The position numbers and the translations under genes are program-made. Under the pieces are notes generated by a model. It searched no databases. It was not told the origin of the DNA and saw nothing but the letters and a program-made list of their open reading frames with translations. From positions 1 through 64,000 of the forward strand of contig CAZIEW010000002.1 of the NCBI GenBank assembly GCA_964538515.1: a DNA stretch of 64,000 bases, in the 5' to 3' direction. Source of the stretch: CALBZH01 sp964538515. Its GTDB lineage: Bacteria > Desulfobacterota > Syntrophobacteria > Syntrophobacterales > Syntrophobacteraceae. Below are positions 8,071-16,432 of the stretch, in pieces; position 1 is the stretch's first letter, and every line of letters begins with the position of its first letter.

Positions 8071-9513
8071 TCAATAAGAAAAGTACACGGACTTAAGCTC
8101 CGTGTACTCTTCCAGTCCCGACCTTGATTTCTCGCGCCCCAGGCCGCTCTGCTTCATCCCTCCGAAGGGTGTCTCCGGGTACGCCTGATGGATGGCATTG
8201 ATCCAAACGCTCCCGGCCTCGAGGCGGCCGGACCATTCGAGAGCCGCGCCAAGGTCCCGCGTGAACAAATAGGCCGCCAAGCCGTACGGTGTCGCGTTCG
8301 CTTCGCCAATCACCGCTTCGATATCGGAAAACCGCCTCACCAGAACCACCGGGCCGAACACCTCTTCATGCATCACGCTGGCCCGTCGTTCGACCCCGGT
8401 CAAGACGGTCGGCGCAAAGTAATACCCTTCTCCCAGCGATTCCAGACGACGCCCGCCCGTTTCGATCCGAGCCCCGCAAGCCACGGCATCGGCCAGCTGC
8501 CGCTCGACGATGGCAAGCATCTCGGCGTTGTTCAGGGGGCCCAACTGGGTATTGGGTGCAGATGGAGGGCCCACCCGGATGGCCTCGGTCAAACGGATGA
8601 GCTGCTCGAGGAAGGGTTCGTAGATCGAATCCTGAACGTAGAGACGGCTGATACGGTAGCAATACTGGCCGCTGTTTTTGTAGCACTGCTTGACGATGTC
8701 GGGCAGAAGCTCCCGCCAGGCTGCATCGCTGCAAACGATCGCCGGGCAGTTGCTCCCGAGCTCCAAGATCACCTTGCGAACCCAGCGGGCGCTCAGCGCC
8801 TGGATTTCCTTGCCAACGGACGTACTTCCCGTGAAGCTCACCAGCCGTGGAATCGGATGCTCGACGAGGAGTCGACCGGTTTCCTCGCCGGAGCCGGTGA
8901 CCACGTTGAACACGCCGGGGGGCAGCCCAGTCTCGACCGCCAGCCGACCCAGGAAAAGACTGCTCAAAGGAGTGTGCTCATCGGGCTTCAACACGACCGA
9001 GCATCCGACGGCCAGAGCGGGCGGGACCTTGCAGGCAAGCGTGCTCAAAGGGTAATTGAACGGCGTGATGGCAACCACAACCCCGACCGGGACCCGAGCA
9101 ACGGTCACCTGCTGCCGGGCTTGCCTCGCAGGCTGAACCTCCCCGCTCATGCGGAGGCTTTCCTCGGCGAAGTAATCGACGAGGGTCGCCACGCTCCTGA
9201 TTTCATCTCGCGCTGCCCACAGTGGCTTACCGACTTCTTCGCTCAACAGAGGCGCCAGGACGTCCTCAGAACCGCGGATCCCATCGGCCCAGCCATGAAG
9301 AATCCCGGCACGCTCAATCGCAGGCGTCCTCCTCCAACCGATGAGCGCGTCCCGAGCACTTCGAAGCGCAAGCGTCACCATCTCGGCATCTGCGCAGGTC
9401 GCCTCCGCATAGGGCGCACCCGTCGCAGGCCGCACAAGCTTGCAATACTTCCCACCCGTTCGCCACTGCCCGTGGATCCAACAGGCATGGCGCTCCAGAG
9501 CCTGATCGTTCAA
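8071..9513 (-). CDS. NAD(P)-dependent aldehyde dehydrogenase
   Basis: Oxidises an aldehyde to an acid (or acyl product) with NAD(P). The 480-residue length and motif order fit the ALDH superfamily. ITPFNYPLSTLACKVPPAL is the cofactor-domain entry. FTGSTSVGKEIQ is the GSTxxG loop. VILELGSNCPAIV carries the general-base Glu. NSGQYC carries the nucleophilic Cys, and EEVFGPVVLV and FGGMKQSGLGREK complete the fold. SNCP in place of the usual GN-P/GKNP and GQYCYRIS in place of GQVC are mild deviations. It resembles succinate-semialdehyde or NADP-glyceraldehyde-3-phosphate type enzymes, but the substrate is not decidable. It lies just upstream of mobB, with a 23-bp gap to the MobB start. Confidence 0.88.
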   Translation of the reverse strand: MNDQALERHACWIHGQWRTGGKYCKLVRPATGAPYAEATCADAEMVTLALRSARDALIGWRRTPAIERAGILHGWADGIRGSEDVLAPLLSEEVGKPLWAARDEIRSVATLVDYFAEESLRMSGEVQPARQARQQVTVARVPVGVVVAITPFNYPLSTLACKVPPALAVGCSVVLKPDEHTPLSSLFLGRLAVETGLPPGVFNVVTGSGEETGRLLVEHPIPRLVSFTGSTSVGKEIQALSARWVRKVILELGSNCPAIVCSDAAWRELLPDIVKQCYKNSGQYCYRISRLYVQDSIYEPFLEQLIRLTEAIRVGPPSAPNTQLGPLNNAEMLAIVERQLADAVACGARIETGGRRLESLGEGYYFAPTVLTGVERRASVMHEEVFGPVVLVRRFSDIEAVIGEANATPYGLAAYLFTRDLGAALEWSGRLEAGSVWINAIHQAYPETPFGGMKQSGLGREKSRSGLEEYTELKSVYFSY

Positions 9514-9596
9514 GCCTCTTACCCCGTCAACCTGGAATGGTGCCCGTCTTCAAAGCGAGCGAGACCCTGCACTATGTCACACCGCTCCCAGCACTG

Positions 9597-9995
9597 TCAA
9601 CGCGGTGCCGACTCCTGCTCCTTGTGGAGCAAGGTCAGGGCCTCTCGAAACTTCTCGTTCTGGCGAACCGTCTCGGCTGCGATCTCGTCCAGGATCCCAG
9701 CCGTGAGGTCCTCTCCCAGGCCACGGGCCCGCTCGGCCCACTCACCATACGATTTCGCATGCTCCTCGTTGTGGTGGATCCAGTGCTCCAGGACCTTCAT
9801 CAGCTTGGTCCTGTCCGAGAGGGGTGCTTGAGAGTGCTCCTCGGACTTCTCCCCAGGCCCGTGGCAGCCATGGTGATGCTTCTCGTGATGGTGGTGGCTC
9901 TGGGCATGGTGCTCGTCGTGCGAGTGGTGCGAGTGGTGCGAGTGGTGCGAGTGGTGATGATCGTGGCCGTGATGGTGATCGTCGTGGCGGCTCAT
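9597..9995 (-). CDS. Histidine-rich metal-binding protein with C-terminal helical domain
   Basis: A 132-residue soluble protein of two parts. In the first 45 residues 25 are His, arranged in HHS/HHG/HDH repeats that must bind transition metals (Ni, Zn, Cu or Co). The rest is a charged helical domain, LMKVLEHWIHHNEEHAKSY with GEWAERARGLGEDLTAGILD, which recalls small uncharacterised domains attached to His-rich tails. There is no signal peptide. GAGGAGG lies 11 bases before the ATG at 9995; a longer reading frame upstream lacks support. The DNA shows a tandem GTGCGAGTG array encoding the HHS repeats, so length may vary between strains. It diverges from lgt. A nickel or zinc store or chaperone is the likeliest role, unproven. 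Confidence 0.7.
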   Translation of the reverse strand: MSRHDDHHHGHDHHHSHHSHHSHHSHDEHHAQSHHHHEKHHHGCHGPGEKSEEHSQAPLSDRTKLMKVLEHWIHHNEEHAKSYGEWAERARGLGEDLTAGILDEIAAETVRQNEKFREALTLLHKEQESAPR

Positions 9996-10017
9996 TTCGG
10001 CATTGTCCTCCTCACAA

Positions 10018-10046
10018 TTGACCCGGCAAAAACCGTGTGCTAGCTT
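10018..10046 (+). promoter_or_regulatory. Putative sigma70 promoter for lgt
   Basis: TTGACC (10018-10023), a 17-base spacer and TAGCTT (10041-10046) lie 25 bases before the lgt start, leaving a short untranslated leader with AAAGGAAACC as ribosome site. Confidence 0.45.
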
Positions 10047-10070
10047 TCCATCCGGAAAGGAAACCATGAG

Positions 10071-10904
10071 ATGATTCCGTACCCTCGTATCAATCCCGAC
10101 ATCATTGCCATAGGTCCCATCCACATCCGTTGGTATGGGCTCATGTACGTTTTGGGCTTTGTCGCGGGCTATTTCCTTATTCAGAAGCAGAAACGCTCCA
10201 AGGAGGTCGGCCTCGTCGGCACAGTCGCCCAGGACTTCATTTTCTACCTGGCTATCGGCCTGGTGGTGGGTGCCCGGTTGGGCTATGTGATTTTCTATCA
10301 ATACAGCAATTACTGGCACTACCTCACACACCCGCTTGACATCATCGCCACGTGGCAAGGCGGCATGTCCTTCCACGGGGGCTTGATCGGTGCGGTCATC
10401 GCCGGCGTTCTGTTCAGTCGCAAGAGGAAGATCCCTTTCTGGGTGATCGCTGACAGTGCCATTGTGACGGCGCCGATCGGCCTGGGGCTTGGCCGCATCG
10501 GGAATTTCATCAACGGTGAGCTGTTCGGGCGCCCCACCGATCTTCCCTGGGGCATGGTTTTCCCGGACGGCGGTCCCCTGCCGCGTCATCCTTCCCAGCT
10601 CTACGAATCCTTCATGGAAGGGTTTGTACTTTTTATCGTTTTATGGACTCTGCGTCAAAGAGCTTTCCGAGACGGGATGATGGTTGTCTTTTTTGTATTC
10701 TTTTATGGCATTTTCAGGTTCTTCATGGAGTTCTTCAGAGAGCCCGATGCACACCTCGGGTTTGTTCTGGGCGTCTTGACCATGGGGCAACTGCTTTGCC
10801 TGGCAATGGTCGGAGCCTCAGGATGCCTGGGATGGTATCTATCGCGAACCGCTCCGCCAGCTCCTTCACCAACCGCGAAACAAAGCAGCAAGAAGACCTC
10901 CTGA
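10071..10904 (+). CDS. lgt: Prolipoprotein diacylglyceryl transferase
   Basis: Inner-membrane enzyme that moves diacylglycerol from phosphatidylglycerol onto the lipobox Cys of prelipoproteins, the first step of lipoprotein maturation. The 277 residues contain about seven membrane segments. They include the conserved IRWYGLMYVLGF start, WQGGMSFHGGLIGAV with the catalytic-region His-Gly-Gly, and the Lgt signature GLGRIGNFINGELFGRPT. RHPSQLYES follows later, then a Lys/Ser-rich cytosolic tail. The window itself encodes candidate lipoproteins (21013-22506, 31666-32514) that would be substrates. The next gene follows after 36 bp on the same strand and may be co-transcribed. Confidence 0.95.
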   Translation: MIPYPRINPDIIAIGPIHIRWYGLMYVLGFVAGYFLIQKQKRSKEVGLVGTVAQDFIFYLAIGLVVGARLGYVIFYQYSNYWHYLTHPLDIIATWQGGMSFHGGLIGAVIAGVLFSRKRKIPFWVIADSAIVTAPIGLGLGRIGNFINGELFGRPTDLPWGMVFPDGGPLPRHPSQLYESFMEGFVLFIVLWTLRQRAFRDGMMVVFFVFFYGIFRFFMEFFREPDAHLGFVLGVLTMGQLLCLAMVGASGCLGWYLSRTAPPAPSPTAKQSSKKTS

Positions 10905-10940
10905 CCTCACGTCCGGAGGGAATCCGTGCAAGGGAGAACG

Positions 10941-12872
10941 ATGGGAGAGGAATCGTCCGTGCAAGCGCAGGTGGTGATCCGGGACGAATCGCCACGTCCT
11001 TGGCTGTCTCTTTACAAAGAGCGCATCAAGACGGCCGAGAAAGCCGTCAAGGCCATCCGACGAGGCCACCGTGTATTCATCGGCTCCGGGTGTGGCGAGC
11101 CGCAGCACCTGGTGCGGGCACTAGAGGCGGAAATGCCGTATCTTGCCGATCTCGAGATCCTGCACATTCTGAGCATCGGCCACACCCATTACACGGATGC
11201 CAGTTTCTTCGACAAGTGCCGACTGAAGTCCTTCTTTGTGGCGGCCGCCAGCCGAGAAGCCGTGTCGGAGGGACGTGCCGACTACACGCCCATCAACCTG
11301 GGAGACGTTCCCGAGCTGTTTCGGAGCGGAGCCATGCCCCTCGACGTGGCACTCATTCAGGTTTGCCCGCCCGACAAGCACGGATTCTGCACCTACGGCG
11401 TCGCTGTCGACATCGTTCGCGCCGCGACGGAGAACGCCAAGCATGTGATCGCTCAAGTGAACCCCCAAATGCCGCGAACCTTGGGCGAATCCTACATTCA
11501 CGTGCGTGACATCGACGTCATCGTCGAGCATGAGGAACCGCTGCTGGAGATGCCACAGGCACCGATGACCCCGATCGCGGAGCAGATCGGCAAGAACGTC
11601 GCCAAGCTGGTGGAAGACGGCTCCACGATTCGTGTGGGTGTCGGCAGCATTCCCAATGCCGTTCTGTACGCGTTGGACGAGAAGCGAGATCTCGGCGTCC
11701 ATGCCGACATGCTGACGGATGCCTACCTGCACCTCATCAAAAACGGAGTCATCACCAATGCTAAGAAGACGCTCCACCCCGGGAGGATCGTGACCAGTTT
11801 TTGCCTGGGTACCCGGGAGCTCTTCGATTTCGTGCACAACAATCCCATGGTTGCGTTTCACCCGGTTGAGTACACCAACAATTACCTGGTCATTTCGGCG
11901 AACGACAAAATGGTCTCCATCAACTCCGCCTTGGAGGTGGACCTGACCGGACAAGTGTGCGCGGACTCGGTGGGTTATGAAATCTTCAGCGGAGTCGGCG
12001 GAGCCATTGACTTCCTCCGTGGAGCCCGCCATTCCCGGAAAGGGAAAGCCATCATCATCCTACCCTCGACCACGCTGGATGGAAGCCGGTCGCGCATTGT
12101 CCCCATGCTCACCGAGGGTGGGGGGGTGGTGACGACCCGGGGAGGGGTGCAGTACGTGGTAACCGAGTATGGCACGGCCCAGTTGCACGGCAAGTCCATT
12201 CGAGAGCGGGCGCTTGCCCTGATCGGAATCGCCCATCCTGATTTTCGGGAAGAATTGATGCGGGAAGCCCAGCAGCTTAGGTATCTGAGGAGAGACCTGG
12301 CGCCGTTGCCCAGCCCCAGAGCCGTCTATCCGGCCCACTTGGAGGTGACTCAGGTTTTCGACCCCGAGACTACCGCCCTTTTCAGACCGGCAAAGCCGAC
12401 GGACGAACGGGCGCTCAAGGAGTTCTTCTACTCCTTGCCGAGAGAGGAGTCGTACATTCGCTTCCTCTCGCTCATGAAAGTTTACCCTCACTACGATGTG
12501 CAGCGCATGGTCAACATTGACTACGACAAGACCATGACCATCGTGGGGCTTACGGGCGACATGGATGCCGAGCACATCGTTGCCGTTGCCTGCTACGAGC
12601 TCGACGAAGAAACGATGACCGCCGAAATCGATTTTGCCGTCCATCCCAATGCCGCCCGGAAGGGGATTGCAAGCTTCTTGATCGATCTCCTGGTTGAGGT
12701 CGCCCGAAAGCGAGGCGTCCGATTGGTGAAAGCCTACATCACGACCGGAAATGAGCGTGTGTTTGGTGTCTTCCAAAAACTCGGTTACCTGGTCGAGAGC
12801 TCCTTTATCGACGGAGTCTACGAAATTCGCCTCTACCCCGGTCAACTGGCCCAGGTCTGCCTGACCGAATAA
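10941..12872 (+). CDS. Acetyl-CoA hydrolase/CoA-transferase fused to GNAT acetyltransferase
   Basis: A 643-residue two-domain protein. Residues 1 to about 460 are a class I CoA-transferase/acetyl-CoA hydrolase like 4-hydroxybutyrate CoA-transferase. Motifs seen are FIGSGCGEPQHLV, VGVGSIPNAVLYAL, VCADSVGYEIFSGVGGAIDF, and EYGTAQLHGKSIRERALALI. Residues about 480-643 form a GNAT domain with ARKGIASFLIDLLVEVARK as the acetyl-CoA loop. Such fusions could couple acyl-CoA supply to protein or metabolite acetylation. The segment that usually reads HTE in the family, where I recall the catalytic Glu, reads HADMLTD here. ATG 10941 follows AAGGGAGAACG; an in-frame GTG lies five codons earlier. It follows lgt by 36 bp. 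Confidence 0.85.
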   Translation: MGEESSVQAQVVIRDESPRPWLSLYKERIKTAEKAVKAIRRGHRVFIGSGCGEPQHLVRALEAEMPYLADLEILHILSIGHTHYTDASFFDKCRLKSFFVAAASREAVSEGRADYTPINLGDVPELFRSGAMPLDVALIQVCPPDKHGFCTYGVAVDIVRAATENAKHVIAQVNPQMPRTLGESYIHVRDIDVIVEHEEPLLEMPQAPMTPIAEQIGKNVAKLVEDGSTIRVGVGSIPNAVLYALDEKRDLGVHADMLTDAYLHLIKNGVITNAKKTLHPGRIVTSFCLGTRELFDFVHNNPMVAFHPVEYTNNYLVISANDKMVSINSALEVDLTGQVCADSVGYEIFSGVGGAIDFLRGARHSRKGKAIIILPSTTLDGSRSRIVPMLTEGGGVVTTRGGVQYVVTEYGTAQLHGKSIRERALALIGIAHPDFREELMREAQQLRYLRRDLAPLPSPRAVYPAHLEVTQVFDPETTALFRPAKPTDERALKEFFYSLPREESYIRFLSLMKVYPHYDVQRMVNIDYDKTMTIVGLTGDMDAEHIVAVACYELDEETMTAEIDFAVHPNAARKGIASFLIDLLVEVARKRGVRLVKAYITTGNERVFGVFQKLGYLVESSFIDGVYEIRLYPGQLAQVCLTE

Positions 12873-12995
12873 GCGGCCACCTTCCGATTCACGAGCGTTC
12901 GGGGCCCCTTCCGTCTTGTCCCCCTTCGCTGGAGCAGACCCAGGCCGCCGACAAGGGCTAAGGCCACCCCAGGAGAGAAACAACCGCTCTTTCGA

Positions 12996-13427
12996 TCACT
13001 CCAACAGATGCGTCGATGCATCGTAGTGCTCCGAAAAGACCGGACCCCGCCCCTTGAACATACTGACCTGAGTCAGCACATAATCGGCAATCCGCTCCCG
13101 ATCTTCGGTGCTCAATGAGTTGAAATAATTAAACATATCTTGATTCGCCGCGAGCGACTCCATCGTCTTCCAGGCTTGAGCGGGATCGACGGAAGCCGGC
13201 TCGAGACCGCCGCTCTCGATGGCCCGCATTTTCCGGCGAGCCACCTCGAACAACTCGTCCAGCTCACCCTTCATCCGCGCGATCCCAGCTTTCAGCTCCT
13301 CCACGGACCCGCATGCAGGAATCACCTCAACGCCTTCAGCTTCGGTCACTCCTTTGACCAGCACACGCAGCGCATAGGTCCCATCCGTGCTCCCAGCCTT
13401 GATATCCAGCTCCCAATTCCCCACCAT
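12996..13427 (-). CDS. Conserved-looking protein of unknown function
   Basis: A 143-residue soluble protein that I do not recognise. The first 45 residues look beta-rich (NWELDIKAGSTDGTYALRVLVKG). The remainder is helical and charged, with ELKAGIARMKGELDELFEVARRKM likely a coiled-coil-like helix and FNYFNSLSTEDRERIADYVLTQ a helical end. No signal peptide or membrane segment is seen. ATG 13427 is preceded by GGGAGAAAGGG. It is the last gene of a minus-strand group with holC and the Mth938-like gene, about 80 bp after holC. Codon use looks like its neighbours, so I treat it as real. Confidence 0.6.
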   Translation of the reverse strand: MVGNWELDIKAGSTDGTYALRVLVKGVTEAEGVEVIPACGSVEELKAGIARMKGELDELFEVARRKMRAIESGGLEPASVDPAQAWKTMESLAANQDMFNYFNSLSTEDRERIADYVLTQVSMFKGRGPVFSEHYDASTHLLE

Positions 13428-13506
13428 GATTTTCCCTTTCTCCCGGAAGCTGCTTCCGGGCAAACACCCCAAAGCCGCGTCGAGGTGGCTTGAAGTTGTC
13501 ACTCCC

Positions 13507-13959
13507 TCAGACAGGAGGCGGCTGCATCTGCTTTGTGAATGGTACATGCTGCAGCCTGAGGCCTTGAGCTTTTCCTGCCTGCCACAGGTCGCGGCTGTGC
13601 TGTCGCTGATCCCCATCTTCGAGCGTGATGAAATGAACCGCCACCTCGTAACGGCTCATGAATTGGACCGACGCCAAGGCATCGCACAACAGAACGGGAA
13701 ATCCAGGAACAAAGATCTCTCCGACGCTAACGATCACGGGCTCCCTCGGCTCGTTTCCATCACACGATGCAACGACACGATGGGGAATGAAGCTCGCCTG
13801 CGAGAAGGTCCAAAGCAGCTGATCCAGGTGCTGTGCCGTCACGGTCGAATCGGCAAGGACCTGAACGCGCTTGCCCATTTCATAGTAATGCTCCACCCAG
13901 CGGCATAGCACATTTCTCTGCTCCGCCATCCGCATTTCAACAAAATAGAGGATCCCCAT
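13507..13959 (-). CDS. holC: DNA polymerase III chi subunit
   Basis: Clamp-loader accessory subunit that bridges the replicase and SSB. The 150-residue protein shows the HolC pattern. Features include FVEMRMAEQRNVLCRWVEHYYEMGKRVQVLADS, read in pieces as an N-terminal strand and a long helix; LDQLLWTFSQASFIPH with the conserved LW-F-F-PH motif; and PVIVSVG followed by a late RYEVAVHF. Chi is often distant between phyla, but the LWTF..SFIPH core is diagnostic. It starts 9 bp after the Mth938-like gene, indicating an operon. Confidence 0.85.
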   Translation of the reverse strand: MGILYFVEMRMAEQRNVLCRWVEHYYEMGKRVQVLADSTVTAQHLDQLLWTFSQASFIPHRVVASCDGNEPREPVIVSVGEIFVPGFPVLLCDALASVQFMSRYEVAVHFITLEDGDQRQHSRDLWQAGKAQGLRLQHVPFTKQMQPPPV

Positions 13960-13968
13960 GACTCCCTT

Positions 13969-14313
13969 TCAACAGGTGAGATGAAATGCTCCGGCAACCT
14001 TCCTTCCATCTTGAAAAAGTCGGTTGAAGGTGTGGATGGCCTGGTCCGTCGGCTCCTCAATGAGCTCGATTCCAAGGTCTGCAAGAATGCCGGCAAGCTC
14101 GGCATCGACCCTCATACGTCCCGGCTGCCCCATTCCCACGACTAGATAACGGGGGGATGCGGCCAGCACGTCATCGATATCCCCCGGTGACACGGTGTGA
14201 CTCTCCCTGCGCCGCCACCGGGGAGCCACGATGCCTTCTATGATCTTAAGATCATGGACGTGAGCCTGATTGTCCACCGTCATGGTGCCGAATCGATACG
14301 CCTGAATCTTCAT
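13969..14313 (-). CDS. Mth938-like domain protein (NDUFAF3/DUF498 family)
   Basis: A 114-residue single-domain protein of the Mth938/NDUFAF3 family, whose bacterial role is unknown and whose mitochondrial relative assists complex I assembly. Family features visible are the FGTMTVDNQAHVHDLKI start, the HTVSPGDIDDVLAASPRYLVVGMGQPGRMRV segment (shown here in outline: a VVG-G-G turn after the helix), and a C-terminal TFNRL helix. ATG 14313 is preceded by AGAGGGTCTGAG. A longer frame adds 17 basic residues without a ribosome site. First gene of the three-gene minus-strand group, divergent from the AAA+/VWA gene. Confidence 0.8.
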   Translation of the reverse strand: MKIQAYRFGTMTVDNQAHVHDLKIIEGIVAPRWRRRESHTVSPGDIDDVLAASPRYLVVGMGQPGRMRVDAELAGILADLGIELIEEPTDQAIHTFNRLFQDGRKVAGAFHLTC

Positions 14314-14466
14314 CTCAGACCCTCTTCGACGCGCAGATGCGCCGCGAGAGCGCTTTTTCACCAAACGCCGGCGGCAGGCCGTGCCCGCCCTCTTTACAAC
14401 AATGCGTCTCTAGAAGATAATCCTTCCCGTGAACGCCTCAACCCGAGATCGAGAAGGTGACTCTTC

Positions 14467-16389
14467 ATGCAGCCAGGTTATCCGTTTTCGGCCCTCGTCG
14501 GCCAGGAATTAATGAAACGCGCCCTCCTCCTCAACGTCATCGATCCAACGATTGGAGGCGTACTGATCAAAGGAGAGCGAGGCACGGCCAAGTCAACCGG
14601 CGTGCGAGCGCTCATAGACCTTCTCCCCACTATTCGCGTCGTCGAGAACTGCCCGTTTCAATGCGACCCCGATGAGCCGTCGAGCCATTGTCCGTATTGT
14701 CTCGAAAGAAGCCGGTCCGGACAGCAATGCTCGGTCAAAGAGAGAAAGATCAAGCTGGTCAACCTGCCCATCGGCACGACGGAAGACCGACTCCTTGGAA
14801 CGATCGACATCGAAAAGGCCTTGAAATCGGGTCAGAAAGCCTTTGAGCCGGGTCTCCTGGCGGAGGCCCACCGGGGGATTCTTTACGTCGACGAAGTGAA
14901 TCTGCTCAACGACCAGATTGTTGACCTCTTCCTGGACGCAGCCGCATCCGGAATGAATGTGGTCGAACGGGAGGGCATCAGTTTTTCCCATGCCAGCCGC
15001 TTCGTCATCGTCGGGACCATGAATCCCGAAGAAGGTGATCTCAGGCCGCAGCTCCTGGACCGATTCGGACTTTCCGTCGCCATAGAGGGAATCCACTCGG
15101 TCCCCGACCGCGTTGAGATCATCAAACGGCGGCTGGCTTTCGAGACGGACCCGGCAGCATTCAGGCAACAATGGGCGGAGGCGGACGCCGAGCTTGCCAG
15201 GACGATCGTTGCCGCCAAGACTTCCCTGCCCCGGACGTCTCTGAGTGAAGCCGTGCTGGAAACCGCCGCAAAACTGGCTGTCGCCATGGAAACCGATGGG
15301 CACCGAGCCGACATTGTGATGATGAAGTGCGCCCGCGCCAACGCAGCCTTGGAAGGTCGTGAGCGCGTATCCTTCGAGGACCTGCAGCTGGCCGCCAGGC
15401 TGGTCCTTCCACATCGCATCAAGCGGTCTCCCCTGAAGAAAAGCGAGCTCAACGAGGACAAGCTCAAGGACATCCTTGAACAGAGCTCCTCGCTCGAGAG
15501 TGTGTCCGAGGAATGGAGCCCCATCCATCAGAACAAGCCCAAGCAGACCTCACGCACCCGTCGCTATGCATCCCCAACCGAACTGGTCACGCATCTTTGT
15601 CCTGGAGCCAAGCTCCTCCATGCGGAGATTCCCTGGTACCGCCTGATGAGCGGAACGGATCCCGGTAGGCGGTTCGTCATCCCTGACCCGCCCCGAGGCG
15701 GCATCACGCGAGGAAGCCGGATCATGAGAAGCGATGAAGGTCTGGCCGACCTGTCCATCGTCGGGACGCTCCGGGCGGCGGCCCCCCATCAGGTGGCACG
15801 GCATCGCAAAGGCTCTCTTCTTATCTCGAGGGACGATTTCAGGCTCAAGCGACGATCCAGCAAATCCGGTCTTGCCATGATGATGATCGTCGATTCCAGC
15901 GCATCCATGCGCACCAACGACCGCATGTCCGTCACCAAGGGGATCATGGAGGCACTCCTGCAGGACCTGTATCTCCGCAGGGACAAGCTCGGCATCATCA
16001 CGTTTCGCCACACGGATGCCGAGCTCGTGATGCCCTTGAGCCAGAACATCCGGGATGCCATGGCTGGCATCGAACAACTGCCGGTTGGAGGCAGAACCCC
16101 CCTGGCAGCCGGTCTCGATCTAGGCCTTCGCCTGCTCACCCAGGAAAAGCGGAAAAACCCTGATTCGATTCCCGTGATGCTCGTGTTCTCGGATGGCAGA
16201 CCCAACGTGAGCTGCTTTGGAGGAGACCCCCTGGATGAAACGCTCTTCTATGCCAATGAGGTGCGGGCACAGGGAATCCAAGCCATTCTGGTAGACACCG
16301 AGTTCAACCCCATGGCAACGGGATACGGATACGAGATCGCCCAGCGCATGGCCGCCACGTACTTGACCATGGACCGGCTGTATCGCTGA
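14467..16389 (+). CDS. Chelatase-like AAA+ ATPase with VWA domain (BchI/BchD type)
   Basis: A 640-residue fusion of a ChlI/BchI-like AAA+ ATPase and a BchD-like von Willebrand A domain. Walker A is GERGTAKST (about 36-44) and Walker B is ILYVDEVN. The CPFQCDP...HCPYC Cys cluster of the magnesium-chelatase I family follows the P-loop. FVIVGTMNPEEGDLRPQLLDRFG holds sensor 1 and the arginine-finger region. The C-terminal VWA has a complete MIDAS site: DSSAS, GGRTPLAAGL and FSDGRPN. With no photosynthesis genes here, it more likely serves cobalt or nickel insertion into a tetrapyrrole or a MoxR-like assembly role. ATG 14467 follows AGAAGGTGA. It is convergent with era. Confidence 0.82.
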   Translation: MQPGYPFSALVGQELMKRALLLNVIDPTIGGVLIKGERGTAKSTGVRALIDLLPTIRVVENCPFQCDPDEPSSHCPYCLERSRSGQQCSVKERKIKLVNLPIGTTEDRLLGTIDIEKALKSGQKAFEPGLLAEAHRGILYVDEVNLLNDQIVDLFLDAAASGMNVVEREGISFSHASRFVIVGTMNPEEGDLRPQLLDRFGLSVAIEGIHSVPDRVEIIKRRLAFETDPAAFRQQWAEADAELARTIVAAKTSLPRTSLSEAVLETAAKLAVAMETDGHRADIVMMKCARANAALEGRERVSFEDLQLAARLVLPHRIKRSPLKKSELNEDKLKDILEQSSSLESVSEEWSPIHQNKPKQTSRTRRYASPTELVTHLCPGAKLLHAEIPWYRLMSGTDPGRRFVIPDPPRGGITRGSRIMRSDEGLADLSIVGTLRAAAPHQVARHRKGSLLISRDDFRLKRRSSKSGLAMMMIVDSSASMRTNDRMSVTKGIMEALLQDLYLRRDKLGIITFRHTDAELVMPLSQNIRDAMAGIEQLPVGGRTPLAAGLDLGLRLLTQEKRKNPDSIPVMLVFSDGRPNVSCFGGDPLDETLFYANEVRAQGIQAILVDTEFNPMATGYGYEIAQRMAATYLTMDRLYR

Positions 16390-16432
16390 GCTTGTCATCG
16401 CCGGACAAGGGCAGGCTGGTGGGCCACCTCCG

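Noticed and set aside
8188..9831. 547-codon plus-strand frame across the aldehyde dehydrogenase
   Set aside because: Antisense shadow of a well-defined ALDH gene and of the His-rich gene; no protein-like motifs.
9905..9960. Tandem GTGCGAGTG repeats as a possible CRISPR or VNTR locus
   Set aside because: The repeats are back to back without spacers and encode the HHS repeats of a real protein; they are coding microsatellite-like sequence.
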